64,000 nt of DNA from Onchocerca volvulus (Eukaryota; Nematoda; Chromadorea; Rhabditida; Onchocercidae). Every line of letters begins with the position of its first letter. Within the stretch, counting starts at the first letter, position 1. The position numbers were made by a program, and so were the translations under genes. The DNA is taken from positions 13,075,661 through 13,139,660 of the forward strand of contig HG738137.1 of the NCBI GenBank assembly GCA_000499405.2, written 5' to 3'. Below the pieces are notes generated by a model that was not told where the DNA came from, did no database searches, and was given only the letters and a program-made list of their open reading frames with translations. Shown here in pieces: positions 10,080 through 19,212 of this stretch.

Positions 10080-10247
10080 ATGTCTGAGGAACAAAAAAAT
10101 GTGGAAGAAGAGGCGAAAAACGAAAATGATTTTGATACCGTACGAATTGGGTTTGAGAAGGTACTAAAAAATTTTGTACATTTTTTACCTCCGTCATTAT
10201 TATTATTATTTTACTCCAACTGTTCTTCCCCAATTACATTACACTAA
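10080..10247 (+). CDS. First exon of a truncated or interrupted acidic protein
   Basis: The ATG directly follows CTACATCAG, so it looks like a trans-splice or 3' splice acceptor. The start is acidic and lysine-rich (MSEEQKNVEEEAKNENDFD, then TVRIGFEK). A possible donor GTACTA follows codon 27 (10161). Without splicing the ORF runs to a TAA at 10245-10247, exactly at the outer edge of the retroelement inverted repeat at 10246. The most likely reading is a host gene driven from the 9.4-kb promoter whose remaining exons were displaced by the rearrangement. I do not recognise the family. Confidence 0.45.
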   Translation: MSEEQKNVEEEAKNENDFDTVRIGFEKVLKNFVHFLPPSLLLLFYSNCSSPITLH

Positions 10248-10588
10248 CGACTTCTATTTATGAGTTTGAAACTCGCGTAGATATGAGTTGTAACCTTTGC
10301 GAGAATCTTTTCCTCCGGTTCTTCAATTTTTTCTTCAAAAAATTGAATTCCCACTGCGGCAACTTCGTCTTTTTTTTTTAAAACATGAGATCCACACCAT
10401 GGCTCATACTTGCCAAATTTTCGCACAGGAATTTCTTTTGTTGCAATATCTACGGTGTTATAATCGCTTGGAATGTATCGGAACAGAAATTTTGCTTCCC
10501 GTATTTCCTCGACACAGTTTTGTAAGAATCGTGGAGAAGTCTGGATGAATGGAATGACACACTGGAAGAAAAACCATAAGGTTATCAC
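10246..10588 (-). pseudogene. Pao pol fragment between RNase H and integrase
   Basis: An open stretch with the typical BEL/Pao pattern: a Trp/Phe-Ile motif with serine, RFLQNCVEEIREA, then RYIPSDYNTVDIATKEI (the NPADIATRG-like signature) and a WCGSHVL motif in place of the usual W..GP.WL. It sits directly downstream of the RNase H-like segment. Reading continues only by frameshift. The mirror copy is at 17610-17963. Confidence 0.82.
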
Positions 10589-10628
10589 CGTGGTTTCTAA
10601 CCCAACTGTTTAAAGACGAAATGTGCTG

Positions 10629-10871
10629 CTAGCACCCGATGAATATCACAAATAATTCTGGTCGAAGTATGGTCATTTCTTTAACTTTTTTAGAAAAGTG
10701 ATGACTAGAATGTTCCGTTTCTTGAATTCCATGACTTCGGAGATACATGGCTGCAGAATATATTACATTGGATGCGTCCTGAAGACATGAACTTGAATTC
10801 TTTGAGTAATCGATTACGAATCGCGGAATTTTTGTTTGTTGGCCAGTCAGATATGAGTGGAATTCATTCAT
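10629..10871 (-). pseudogene. Pao RNase H-like fragment
   Basis: An 80-residue open segment with the BEL/Pao sequence after RT: IPRFVIDYS, then a QDASNVIYSAAMYLRSHG stretch around the conserved Asp of RNase H, then HHFSKKVKEMTILRPEL, matching the usual sK..v.P....iPRLEL block. The Arg and Leu of that last motif are altered. The mirror copy is at 17327-17569. Confidence 0.8.
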
Positions 10872-11780
10872 ATCTCAGTATCTTCATCGCTTATGACTTG
10901 ATCTCATGCATTATTCTTTTTCCACAAATTTTGTAGGAACAATTTAACTCGGATCATCATTGGGAAGAGGAATCCCAAGGAGTCATATTGAGAAGCAATC
11001 TACTATAAGACTGCTCTTTTATTTAGTTCTTTTCCAGTCCGTCGTTTTGGTGTTAACTGGATAGTGTCCCTAATATAATTCTAATTAATGCCAAGGATTT
11101 TCTTTCCTTTCATATTCTCTCGATCTTGTTCGGCAATTTCGGTATTGAAATGCTCGTTATTTGATAGAAATTCTCAGATATTCATTGCTACATCCCCAAA
11201 AATTGAATTTTGTTTTTTGTATTTCCGTAAGGCTTCTTCTGTATTCATAGCTGATAATATGATATTGTCCACATTGAGATTTTTTCTGATTTTTAGTGTG
11301 AGCTTGATTCTATTGATTTCGAGGTGATGATTGAGCGTCGCTGCTAGTAAAAGGGGCGATGAGATTACTTCAAAAAGAACTCTTTTGAAACGATACTGTT
11401 TCAGATTCTCTTCGGTAACTGCACTGAATATCTTTTAACCAGAGAAACTGGTGCAGTTCCTGTCCGATGGATGGAGTTCCAGTTGTAGGAACGTTTTCTC
11501 CACATCGGCAATAATTACATTCTTCATCATTCGAAGCGTAATAATATTTCTACTAAATCTGGAAGCATGATGAGTCATGGTAGAGAACTTTATTCAAGCT
11601 CCTTTTACCTTTGAAGTGAACGGATGCGTCATGGACAATTCTGAGTTTTGTTCAAGATTTGTGTGGAGCCATAACTTCATGATGAGCCAAATAATCAATC
11701 ATATTTGTTTGGACCATACCCCTTGTGAACTTCCTCTATTATTTCTGAATGTAATTGATCATTTATTATATTGATAAAGC

Positions 11781-11813
11781 TGTCGCAGATCTTCTATGAC
11801 CGTGACAATAATT
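11781..11813 (+). repeat. Left terminal inverted repeat, 33 bp
   Basis: It matches the reverse complement of 12318-12350 without mismatch; the next base differs. AAAGC immediately precedes it. Confidence 0.92.
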
Positions 11814-12020
11814 GTGGGTTCTTCGAGTCTGTTCTCGATCTTCTTAAGCGTGAAAATTATTGGGAGTTCTTCTTCCTTGTTGCGTTGTTCCGCGAAATGT
11901 AAAATTGATCGAGAAATATATTAGGTCAAGTGAGAACGATCTTCTGTCGAAATATTGACAGCACCATTCGTTCTTGAAAGGAAATTTTCAATTTAATTTT
12001 CTTTCAAACAATGGGGAACA

Positions 12021-12308
12021 CTTAATGTACTACCGACAACGGATTCAGTGCGTAATCTTACCGAAGTATTCATTCTTCTTCGGAATAATGCATTCCACAA
12101 CAAATTCGTCTTTGCTAATAATATCACAGACGAGAAAATGTCGTTGGTTGCTTTGGATGAAGAAACCGAAACAGCTCAAATCTCAAGTTCCGGTCGTGTC
12201 CCACTGGAATGGGTCAATTATCTTGATGAAGCACAATATGAACTTGCGAGGATACGATCACGTTTGAAACAAAATCGAGAAATGCGACAGAATCACATAT
12301 CGAAGCCA
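12021..12308 (+). pseudogene. Captured syntaxin-16 (STX16/Tlg2-type Qa-SNARE) N-terminal fragment
   Basis: The translation aligns along its length with the N-terminus of animal syntaxin-16. It has RNLTEVFILLRNNAFHNK (human-type ...LTDAFLLLRNNSIQN), then DEKMSLVALD, then VPLEWVNYLDEAQYELARIR (human-type PPKWVDGVDEIQYDVGRIK) and SRLKQ. This covers the N-peptide and the start of the Habc domain. The SNARE helix and the membrane anchor are absent. The frame is open with no internal stop, but no in-frame ATG is visible and the right TIR starts nine bases on. By family knowledge syntaxin-16 works in endosome-to-Golgi fusion. Here it is only transposon cargo, either an exon or a cDNA piece. Its first about 73 bases also lie in the right inverted arm. 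Confidence 0.85.
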
Positions 12309-12317
12309 AGAGCTCAT

Positions 12318-12350
12318 AATTATTGTCACGGTCATAGAAGATCTGCGACA
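12318..12350 (-). repeat. Right terminal inverted repeat, 33 bp
   Basis: It is the partner of the left TIR and is followed by the second AAAGC target duplication. Confidence 0.92.
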
Positions 12351-12355
12351 AAAGC

Positions 12356-13110
12356 AGTCATTCGTCCGCCTGCATTCGTTTGATTAGTGTTTTCAATCGA
12401 CCAAAGCATAAGCCATAATTGCTTCCCAACTTGACCTTTGTTTCTTTCCACGGCCAACAGACTGCACATCTTCTGTTTTGTTAGGAGATACTTTCTTTAA
12501 AATGTTCCAACGCTTTTTCATGGACCTGGGCATTGGGATGCTCTTGGATATCTATGAATTCCAATTTCCAGAATTGGTCGATCGGTGACATTGGCTATAC
12601 GTATTAGTTCGCCTTTGTTTGAATCAGGAATTGAGGTGCCAATTATGTATCCACTTCCTGCTAATAGAGGTCCAAGCTTGGTGTGGAGTGAAAAAAATCC
12701 GGATTTTAAATTTTGTGATTTTCCTATTTGGATGAAATTGAAAAGTGGTCAGTCTCAATCAGTACATCAGGTTGTTTCCAATAATTTTTTGACCCATCTA
12801 GTTAGTCCTGATCAGCTATGGAGGTTAGATCATGATCATTTGAGTTAACTACTTGTAATTTGTTTTTCAAGTAATCAACCGCGTTGGCCTAAAACTTGAT
12901 AACTTTTTTTTTGTCCTATTCTTGCTGCAATTTCAACTTTAGTTGTGGGACATGGCTTTGGTTCGCAACTTACCTTCTTCATTTTTTTGAAGATTAAGAT
13001 TTTTGGATACAAAATTCGAGCCACTTCAAAACAACGTTAGGGTCTTTTATTGAATTTCCGGTATTTTTTGGGTTACCCACTGTGATTTCTTTGCACAGGA
13101 GTAAAACTCC
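12356..13110 (-). pseudogene. Pao protease and pre-RT region
   Basis: Frames switch, but the order is colinear with BEL/Pao pol. VLLLCKEITVGNPKN marks the protease start (about 13110). PDVLIETDHFSI is the retropepsin tail, with HTKLGPLLAGSG in another frame. WKLEFIDIQEHP, then ALEHFKESIS, then WPWKETKVKLGSNYGLCFGR lead into RT. The next part of pol resumes after the TIR insertion at 11780. Several stops interrupt every frame. Confidence 0.75.
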
Positions 13111-13199
13111 TTTGGTTTCTTGATTAGATTCTCGTGTCATTGAATTGGTCGAGGTTGGCGGATTTGCTTTTCGATGAATTGGTTCGGTATCTTGTATAT

Positions 13200-13320
13200 C
13201 ATATTTGATGTGACATAATCCACTATTATCTGTACCTTTCCAATAGAAATATTTCGTTGACCTTACTGCAATCTTTTGCCTTATGTCCGTTGCGAATACA
13301 ATTGAAGAATGCTATAGTTG
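13200..13320 (-). pseudogene. Pao gag zinc-knuckle region, decayed
   Basis: The minus-strand reading has FFNCIRNGHKAKDCSK, a CCHC knuckle in which the first Cys has become Phe. A second, more damaged knuckle follows (KGTDNSGLCHIKYD). This places nucleocapsid between gag and protease, as usual in BEL/Pao elements. Confidence 0.7.
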
Positions 13321-13689
13321 CCCCTAGACAGTTCCAATCGTTGTTTGAGAGTGGAATACTTTTGACAATCGACATCCTAATGTTTTTTGTTACAAAAGGC
13401 ATAGGGTCTTCCTGGTTTCCAAATTCTGACTTTTTTTGAACTGGTAACCCTCTTAGGCCGACTGCTTGATTGAAACCAAGGCAGATGTTTCTTCTGTGTG
13501 GGAACTTGTGAGGCTTACATCCATCTGAGTTTTTTGCCTACGTACTCGATCAATTTCCATAGGAACGCTCGAAGTTTAGCAACAACCATATCTACTGTTC
13601 CTTCTTTTATTGTTATAATTTATCTACAATCCAATTCGGCAGTCTCGTCTTAATGATATTTTTAATGCTAGAATATTCTAGATTCTCAC

Positions 13690-14385
13690 CTAGGCTTCCA
13701 GCTGTCGAAGCACTCTTTCTATTTTTTTAAATGTGGACTTTATATCTCTTACACTTCTCTTAATACATTCTAATTCATTGCGGAGGGAGCTCTTCATGGT
13801 GGATGGTTTCCGGAATTTATTGATTAAAATATCTCTTATGACTTCATAATTTTCGGAAGGGATTCGTAACCCCTGACCATTAGCAAAGCTTCCCTCGGAA
13901 AGCAGGAGAGACTGAGATCCGATGCATATAGACTGCTGCCTCAAAGCCACTCCTAAATTGTCTCCATAACTTGGGATCGCTGCTGTATCCTGCAGTGGTA
14001 GTTTACGATTTATTGAGTTGTTTGCGGTGTTTGTTATGGAGCCGGTGATTTTATTTGGGGTCTACCTAGTTGTTGAATTATTGCCTCAACATCATCTTGG
14101 TGTAATTTTAGAACTAAACCGTTTCTACACTACTATTTAATAAGGTTGAAATACCTTTCTCATTGATGACCGTCGCCTAGTTTTCTTCTTCTTCCTTCTT
14201 CTTCTGTGCGACGACGAACGACAAAACTTTCTGAATGAATTACAGCCATTTTTCATTGGTCGACTCCTTATCCAATGTATAGTCTCGAGGAATTTGATTT
14301 CCTAATTGAGGATTCTTCTTCTCGCCTCGTATTATTTAGAAAGTTCGTTGTTCGATAACTGTTCATTGAGGGACGGTAAGTCCAT
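13690..14385 (-). pseudogene. Pao gag (DUF1759-type)
   Basis: The probable start is the ATG at 14383-14385 (MDLPSLNEQL). Frames are broken until an open 86-residue segment (13690-13950). That segment has GLRIPSENYEVIRDILINKF, typical of the gag core (is.eNY..a...L...F), then a charged helix ending in FKKIERVLRQLEA, the conserved LR.LE motif. Upstream, a basic RRRRKKKK run and stops show decay. Confidence 0.75.
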
Positions 14386-15110
14386 TATTTGGCTCCGCCG
14401 ATGAATTGTACCAACTTTTGCTTTGTCGGTTCTATGCAGAAGATTAAACTGTCAGACATGTACTCAGTTCGTGGCATCAGCAAAGATTGTCGGAGCAGCA
14501 CAACCTCAAACTTAGGTAATTAAATGTTTTTTACAAGAAACTGGATAATGTGACACGATATGCAAATTACAAATCAATAATATCAATATAAGAAGGTTAA
14601 TTATAAAAAAAGAATAGCGAAAAAAATGAAATTTAAAAACCCCAGTCGGACCATGCGATTGCTTCCCTGATAATCTTATATAAAATGATAGAAAAAGGTG
14701 CCTTTGTTAGCGCGTAATGATAATAGATATTCACTCTAATTTAGGGCTACAAAGCTACTAAAAACAAAGAAATGATTCAAATATCTACAAGAATTACAAA
14801 TCATTTGTATGGGAATTTCTTTGGCTGTTCCGGCAAGAAACTATAAATTTTGAAAGATATTTATTATTCTTGTCGATCAATTTTTTTTTATGAAATTGAT
14901 TTATAATAGAAGCTTGGTAAATTTTCTTTAAGAAAATGGAATCTCAGAACTGATTTCTGAGAAAATTCAATACTATATTCTATATTATTTCTTATGATAT
15001 GTTTTTTAAATTTGGTTGCGTTTAATCTGTATACACAATCACAGTTTAAACGTTTTCATCTTGAAATTACGCAACGAGCCAATTGAAACTTTATAATGCT
15101 CTTCATCATT
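14386..15110. other. Pao 5' leader and host flank
   Basis: The first about 130 bp are probably the Pao 5' untranslated region; a minus-strand TTGGTACAATTCATCGG just upstream of gag could be the primer-binding site region. No LTR can be drawn. Beyond about 14520 the DNA looks like the host repeat unit seen in the 20-63 kb cluster. Confidence 0.45.
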
Positions 15111-15311
15111 TCAGTTTATTCCAAAGAATAATTTTTCCGCATTGATGGAATGGATGGAATTCGTAGATTGATTGGGCTGCACTAATAAATTATCACGAAC
15201 ATTTTTATCCGTCTTATTTTCAACAATCCTATGGCACAAAGATTTAGAGAAAAACGATGTGATAAATTGATGAATAATTTTCACTAATCTTGATTCCAAA
15301 ACTGTTTGTGG
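15111..15311 (-). pseudogene. IHQFITSFF repeat exon, copy 0
   Basis: A terminal-exon-like ORF on minus that starts after the acceptor AATTTTCAG and ends at TGA. It encodes 66 residues in phase 0, including ESRLVKIIHQFITSFFSKSL and CHRIVENKTDK. It has the longest tail of the family (ending LFFGIN). Related copies are at 25472-25600, 32428-32574 and 46599-46716 (minus), and a residue near 57.1 kb. The function is unknown. It suggests that a sixth repeat unit stood here before the retroelement rearrangement. Confidence 0.45.
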
Positions 15312-15731
15312 CTGAAAATTTGGCCATTCATAAATGTCACGATACCGGTAAAAAATATGAATTTATAAGGATCGAATGCAGCGTATTATTATTTACGTCT
15401 TAATTTACGAAACTAAAATAAAACATTAGTGAATTCTTCAATTAGAAATTTCTATACTAAAATTAGAAGTTGTAAATGTTGCTGTTATGTTAAGTGGCAG
15501 TTGAAGAAAGATCTTTGCCTAATTATAGATAAGATTAAACATTTCATCACACAAACAAATGAAATAGTTTGCTAATTGAAATAATCTGTTTCATAAGACC
15601 GTTTCGTTTAAATAAGTTAATGATAAAAAAGTTAAGAATATTCTCTGTTCATTATTTACTTATCATTTAGAGTTTTTTCCTTTCCGTAGTCATTTTCACG
15701 CGTAAAAAATCTTATTGCAACGTTAGCCATC

Positions 15732-15782
15732 ATGAAATATTTCAAGTTGTTCCTTCTTGCTCTTTTTATTACGATTATTTAA
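15732..15782 (+). CDS. 17-codon hydrophobic micro-ORF (MKYFKLFLLALFITII)
   Basis: An ATG-to-TAA ORF of exactly 17 codons that reads like a bare signal peptide or membrane helix. The same 17-codon frame occurs at 57165-57215 (MRYFKLFLLAVFIMAI), and at 47066-47116 with the ATG changed to CTG. The stop is at the same place in all three. Differences are a mix of silent and conservative changes. Units 1 and 2 have a deletion through the hydrophobic part. It lies opposite and upstream of the IHQFITSFF exon. It may be a tiny membrane peptide or the remnant of a longer secreted gene. Confidence 0.35.
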   Translation: MKYFKLFLLALFITII

Positions 15783-16104
15783 CAGTCGAGGAAAAGTGTG
15801 TTGGTCGATTCGTAAAATTAATGATTCTTATCCGTTTTCTTTTCATTTCTAAAGAATGACATTAATAAATAAATTTTCAGAAAAAGTCATGATTTAAATA
15901 GCATTTGACAATCACTATGTAAAAAAATGATTTCTTACGTCACGATATAAAATTTAAAGAACGACAAATGGAAATGAGATCTCATCACTATGCTTTACTA
16001 GAACCATTATAATTTTGTTGTAAATAAGGAAAGAATACATTTTAAAATAATGTTTTAAATTTATCTTCTCAATATTTCATATTTTTACAACTTTTTACTA
16101 TGTC
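15783..16104. other. Host flank before the right inverted arm
   Basis: AT-rich host repeat-unit DNA with no gene seen. It ends at the sharp inner boundary of the inverted repeat. Confidence 0.5.
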
Positions 16105-16422
16105 ATGCATTATTCCGAAGAAGAATGAATACTTCGGTAAGATTACGCACTGAATCCGTTGTCGGTAGTACATTAAGTGTTCCCCATTGTTTGAAAGAAA
16201 ATTAAATTGAAAATTTCCTTTCAAGAACGAATGGTGCTGTCAATATTTCGACAGAAGATCGTTCTCACTTGACCTAATATATTTCTCGATCAATTTTACA
16301 TTTCGCGGAACAACGCAACAAGGAAGAAGAACTCCCAATAATTTTCACGCTTAAGAAGATCGAGAACAGACTCGAAGAACCCACAATTATTGTCACGGTC
16401 ATAGAAGATCTGCGACAGCTTT

Positions 16423-17020
16423 ATCAATATAATAAATGATCAATTACATTCAGAAATAATAGAGGAAGTTCACAAGGGGTATGGTCCAAACAAATATGAT
16501 TGATTATTTGGCTCATCATGAAGTTATGGCTCCACACAAATCTTGAACAAAACTCAGAATTGTCCATGACGCATCCGTTCACTTCAAAGGTAAAAGGAGC
16601 TTGAATAAAGTTCTCTACCATGACTCATCATGCTTCCAGATTTAGTAGAAATATTATTACGCTTCGAATGATGAAGAATGTAATTATTGCCGATGTGGAG
16701 AAAACGTTCCTACAACTGGAACTCCATCCATCGGACAGGAACTGCACCAGTTTCTCTGGTTAAAAGATATTCAGTGCAGTTACCGAAGAGAATCTGAAAC
16801 AGTATCGTTTCAAAAGAGTTCTTTTTGAAGTAATCTCATCGCCCCTTTTACTAGCAGCGACGCTCAATCATCACCTCGAAATCAATAGAATCAAGCTCAC
16901 ACTAAAAATCAGAAAAAATCTCAATGTGGACAATATCATATTATCAGCTATGAATACAGAAGAAGCCTTACGGAAATACAAAAAACAAAATTCAATTTTT
17001 GGGGATGTAGCAATGAATAT
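16423..17020 (+). pseudogene. Pao reverse transcriptase, decayed
   Basis: Switching frames recovers the BEL/Pao RT order: QLHSEIIEEV, then HHEVMAP, then TKLRIVHDASVHFKG, then a [17 protein letters not shown] segment (DIEKAFLQ motif with first catalytic Asp), then FLWLKDI, RFKRVLF and [16 protein letters not shown]. The second catalytic motif region is damaged: VDNIILSA replaces the usual Y-x-D-D-type context. The same sequence is in the left arm. Confidence 0.8.
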
Positions 17021-17326
17021 CTGAGAATTTCTATCAAATAACGAGCATTTCAATACCGAAATTGCCGAACAAGATCGAGAGAATATGAAAGGAAAGAAAA
17101 TCCTTGGCATTAATTAGAATTATATTAGGGACACTATCCAGTTAACACCAAAACGACGGACTGGAAAAGAACTAAATAAAAGAGCAGTCTTATAGTAGAT
17201 TGCTTCTCAATATGACTCCTTGGGATTCCTCTTCCCAATGATGATCCGAGTTAAATTGTTCCTACAAAATTTGTGGAAAAAGAATAATGCATGAGATCAA
17301 GTCATAAGCGATGAAGATACTGAGAT

Positions 17327-17569
17327 ATGAATGAATTCCACTCATATCTGACTGGCCAACAAACAAAAATTCCGCGATTCGTAATCGATTACTCAAAGAA
17401 TTCAAGTTCATGTCTTCAGGACGCATCCAATGTAATATATTCTGCAGTCATGTATCTCCGAAGTCATGGAATTCAAGAAACGGAACATTCTAGTCATCAC
17501 TTTTCTAAAAAAGTTAAAGAAATGACCATACTTCGACCAGAATTATTTGTGATGTTCATCGGGTGCTAG
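17327..17569 (+). pseudogene. Pao RNase H-like fragment (right copy)
   Basis: An 80-residue open segment identical to 10629-10871 except for Val for Ala before MYLRSHG and Met for Ile near the end. It contains the QDAS acidic motif and the KEMTILRPEL block. Confidence 0.8.
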
Positions 17570-17609
17570 CAGCACATTTCGTCTTTAAACAGTTGGGTTA
17601 GAAACCACG

Positions 17610-17963
17610 GTGATAACCTTATGGTTTTTCTTCCAGTGTGTCATTCCATTCATCCAGACTTCTCCACGATTCTTACAAAACTGTGTCGAGGAAATACGGG
17701 AAGCAAAATTTCTGTTCCGATACATTCCAAGCGATTATAACACCGTAGATATTGCAACAAAAGAAATTCCTGTGCGAAAATTTGGCAAGTATGAGCCATG
17801 GTGTGGATCTCATGTTTTAAAAAAAAAAGACGAAGTTGCCGCAGTGGGAATTCAATTTTTTGAAGAAAAAATTGAAGAACCGGAGGAAAAGATTCTCGCA
17901 AAGGTTACAACTCATATCTACGCGAGTTTCAAACTCATAAATAGAAGTCGTTTCAGCAAATGA
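17610..17963 (+). pseudogene. Pao pre-integrase fragment (right copy)
   Basis: A 117-residue open segment with RFLQNCVEEIREA, RYIPSDYNTVDIATKEI and WCGSHVL. Unlike the left copy it continues past the arm boundary (NRSRFSK) towards integrase. Confidence 0.8.
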
Positions 17964-18091
17964 CTAAAATTATTATGAACGACTGTACAAGTTCTCAAGT
18001 TCAAAATAACGATGAAAGGAAAGTTCGAGTGGATAAAAACATTATCAACTGAGAAAGAAAGATTCACAAGCGAAGATTACAACTTGGTAAA

Positions 18092-18362
18092 GTGGATATC
18101 GATCAAACATGCTTAAGCCGAAGGAATCTCCGAAGAACAAAAGGTAAAATGGAATTTTTATCGCGACAAACAGAATTTGTGGAGATCCCTGAGTCGATTG
18201 GGGAACTCAGAATTAGAAGATGGCAGCAAACGCTCCATTTATCTACCAAAACATATTGCAATAACCGAGCTCCTCATACAACAATATCACGAAGACTTCT
18301 TTCACGTTGGAATTGCTCATATGCTTGCAGAAATGCGACCTAAATTTTGGATCACTTTATGA
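18092..18362 (+). pseudogene. Pao integrase zinc-binding (H2C2) domain, frameshifted
   Basis: Two overlapping frames are needed. The first gives a charged start with RRTKGK. The second gives [20 protein letters not shown] then [20 protein letters not shown] and FWI, the usual integrase_H2C2 pattern (LP, H-x4-H-x-G, lR..fWI). The Cys pair that should follow is lost after a stop, and the catalytic core is not present. Confidence 0.8.
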
Positions 18363-18390
18363 ATGAAAATATCAAAATCATGTTATTAAT

Positions 18391-19130
18391 AACAGAATTA
18401 TTGTCAGCATAGCTGCTGCATCATGACTTCGTTAGCTCCATGAATGGAATAATTTTTGGCTTAGAAGAGTTTGAAGAATGCAATAAGAATGATGACATTG
18501 CATGCAAAGAAGCATTCTCCTTGCTTAAAGAGAGTTCAGACGATTTAATAAAAAACATAAAATTATGAAGCAAACATACTCTTCTTCAGCCGATAATTGC
18601 AACTTTGGCTAAACTAAATCTAACATTGAAAGTTACTTATTGAAAAAAAAAATAAATTTCACGTGGGAGATATACGAATATCCTGTAAAAGGTAAAGAAG
18701 ATTTAACTGAACAAATAAATAAAATAATTTCTAATATCGCATCAACTATTAACTAGTTAGTAGCAGATGTTGAATTAGTTTCCGTTTTATTAAGTCAAAC
18801 AGAAGTTAAAACGTTATTATAGAAATTTGAAACAAGAACAAGTCAATGAACAAATCTTAAGCAAATAAACTAACAAAAAAAGATAGAATTAATTTAAATG
18901 TAAAAGATGTTAATGTCTACATGACTTCTTTATTACTGGAATATTATAAAACTGAAATACATTGTTCTTGCAAAAATAATTTGCTGGAAATAGATTCAGT
19001 TTTAACTCAAGGATAACCTCACACTCTGCAAAAAATTTCTACAAGCTCAAATATTAATATAGGAACTAATGCTGTTCAGCATCTCTGAAGAGGTCACTAA
19101 ACAAGTATCAACATATTATATGCTAATGTT
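18391..19130 (+). pseudogene. Decayed coding DNA, probably bacterial (Wolbachia-like)
   Basis: Coding-like pieces on plus are broken by stops: a 50-residue acidic piece (GIIFGLEEFEECNKNDDIAC, then KEAFSLLKESSDDLIK), a piece with YEYPVKGKEDLTEQINKIIS and VELVSVLLSQTEVKTLL, and one with RINLNVKDVNVYMTSLLLEY. I cannot name the gene. Its position next to a bacterial CorC remnant, and the lack of introns, suggest one transferred bacterial segment. The origin is inference. Confidence 0.4.
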
Positions 19131-19212
19131 GTGAATTCTCTTACCTAAAAATGCGACATTCTTTCCAAAAACGACCAATCTACTTTTTATAATCATTGAA
19201 TTCTAAATATTA

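Larger units (their letters stand above)
10246..12093 (-). repeat. 1848-bp inverted repeat, left arm
   Basis: This is the reverse complement of 16105-17952. Both arms are 1848 bp by boundary counting, so there are no net indels. The differences I noticed are single bases, for example Ala/Val before MYLRSHG and Ile/Met in FVIFIGC. The arm covers Pao RT to RNase H and 313 bp of the TIR element. The spacer is 4011 bp. Confidence 0.92.
11781..12350 (+). mobile_element. 570-bp non-autonomous TIR transposon carrying a syntaxin-16 fragment
   Basis: The ends are perfect 33-bp terminal inverted repeats (11781-11813 and 12318-12350) starting TGTCGCAGATC and ending GATCTGCGACA. They are flanked by a 5-bp target duplication AAAGC (11776-11780 and 12351-12355). 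The flanking Pao pol coding is continuous if the element and one AAAGC are skipped, which independently confirms the insertion boundaries. There is no transposase. TGT...ACA ends with a 4-6 bp duplication occur in DDE-integrase-like families such as Ginger, but the superfamily is not settled. The internal half nearest the right end holds a captured host gene fragment. Half of the element is copied in the right inverted arm. Confidence 0.85.
10246..14385 (-). mobile_element. BEL/Pao LTR retrotransposon, left (minus) copy, decayed and lacking integrase
   Basis: On the minus strand the order is gag start (14385), gag with a coiled N-terminal domain, CCHC-type knuckles (about 13310-13200), protease onset (VLLLCKEI, about 13110), the pre-RT region (WPWK and SNYGLCFGRLKTLIKRMQ, about 12470-12365), then RT core and RNase H (11780-10246). 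A 570-bp TIR element interrupts it at 11781-12350. Many frameshifts and stops are present. No LTR pair is recognisable. The 3' end is cut before integrase, where the inverted repeat ends. Confidence 0.85.
16105..17952 (+). repeat. 1848-bp inverted repeat, right arm
   Basis: This is the inverted partner of 10246-12093. It begins inside the TIR element (16105-16417 is its left 313 bp in reverse), then has the GCTTT side of the target duplication, then Pao RT, RNase H and the pre-integrase region. Beyond 17952 Pao sequence continues without interruption, so this side keeps the original junction to integrase. Confidence 0.92.
16418..18390 (+). mobile_element. BEL/Pao retrotransposon, right (plus) copy: RT to integrase
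   Basis: Colinear plus-strand pol pieces: RT (about 16423-17020), RNase H (17327-17569), pre-integrase (17610-17963) and the integrase zinc-binding domain (18092-18362). Gag and protease are absent. The element stops shortly after FWI of the integrase H2C2 region, where bacterial-like decayed coding begins. It is decayed by many stops. Confidence 0.85.

Noticed and set aside
10246..18390. Long terminal repeats for the Pao copies
   Set aside because: No direct repeats of LTR length flank either copy; the only long repeat is the inverted 1848-bp one, which is internal sequence.
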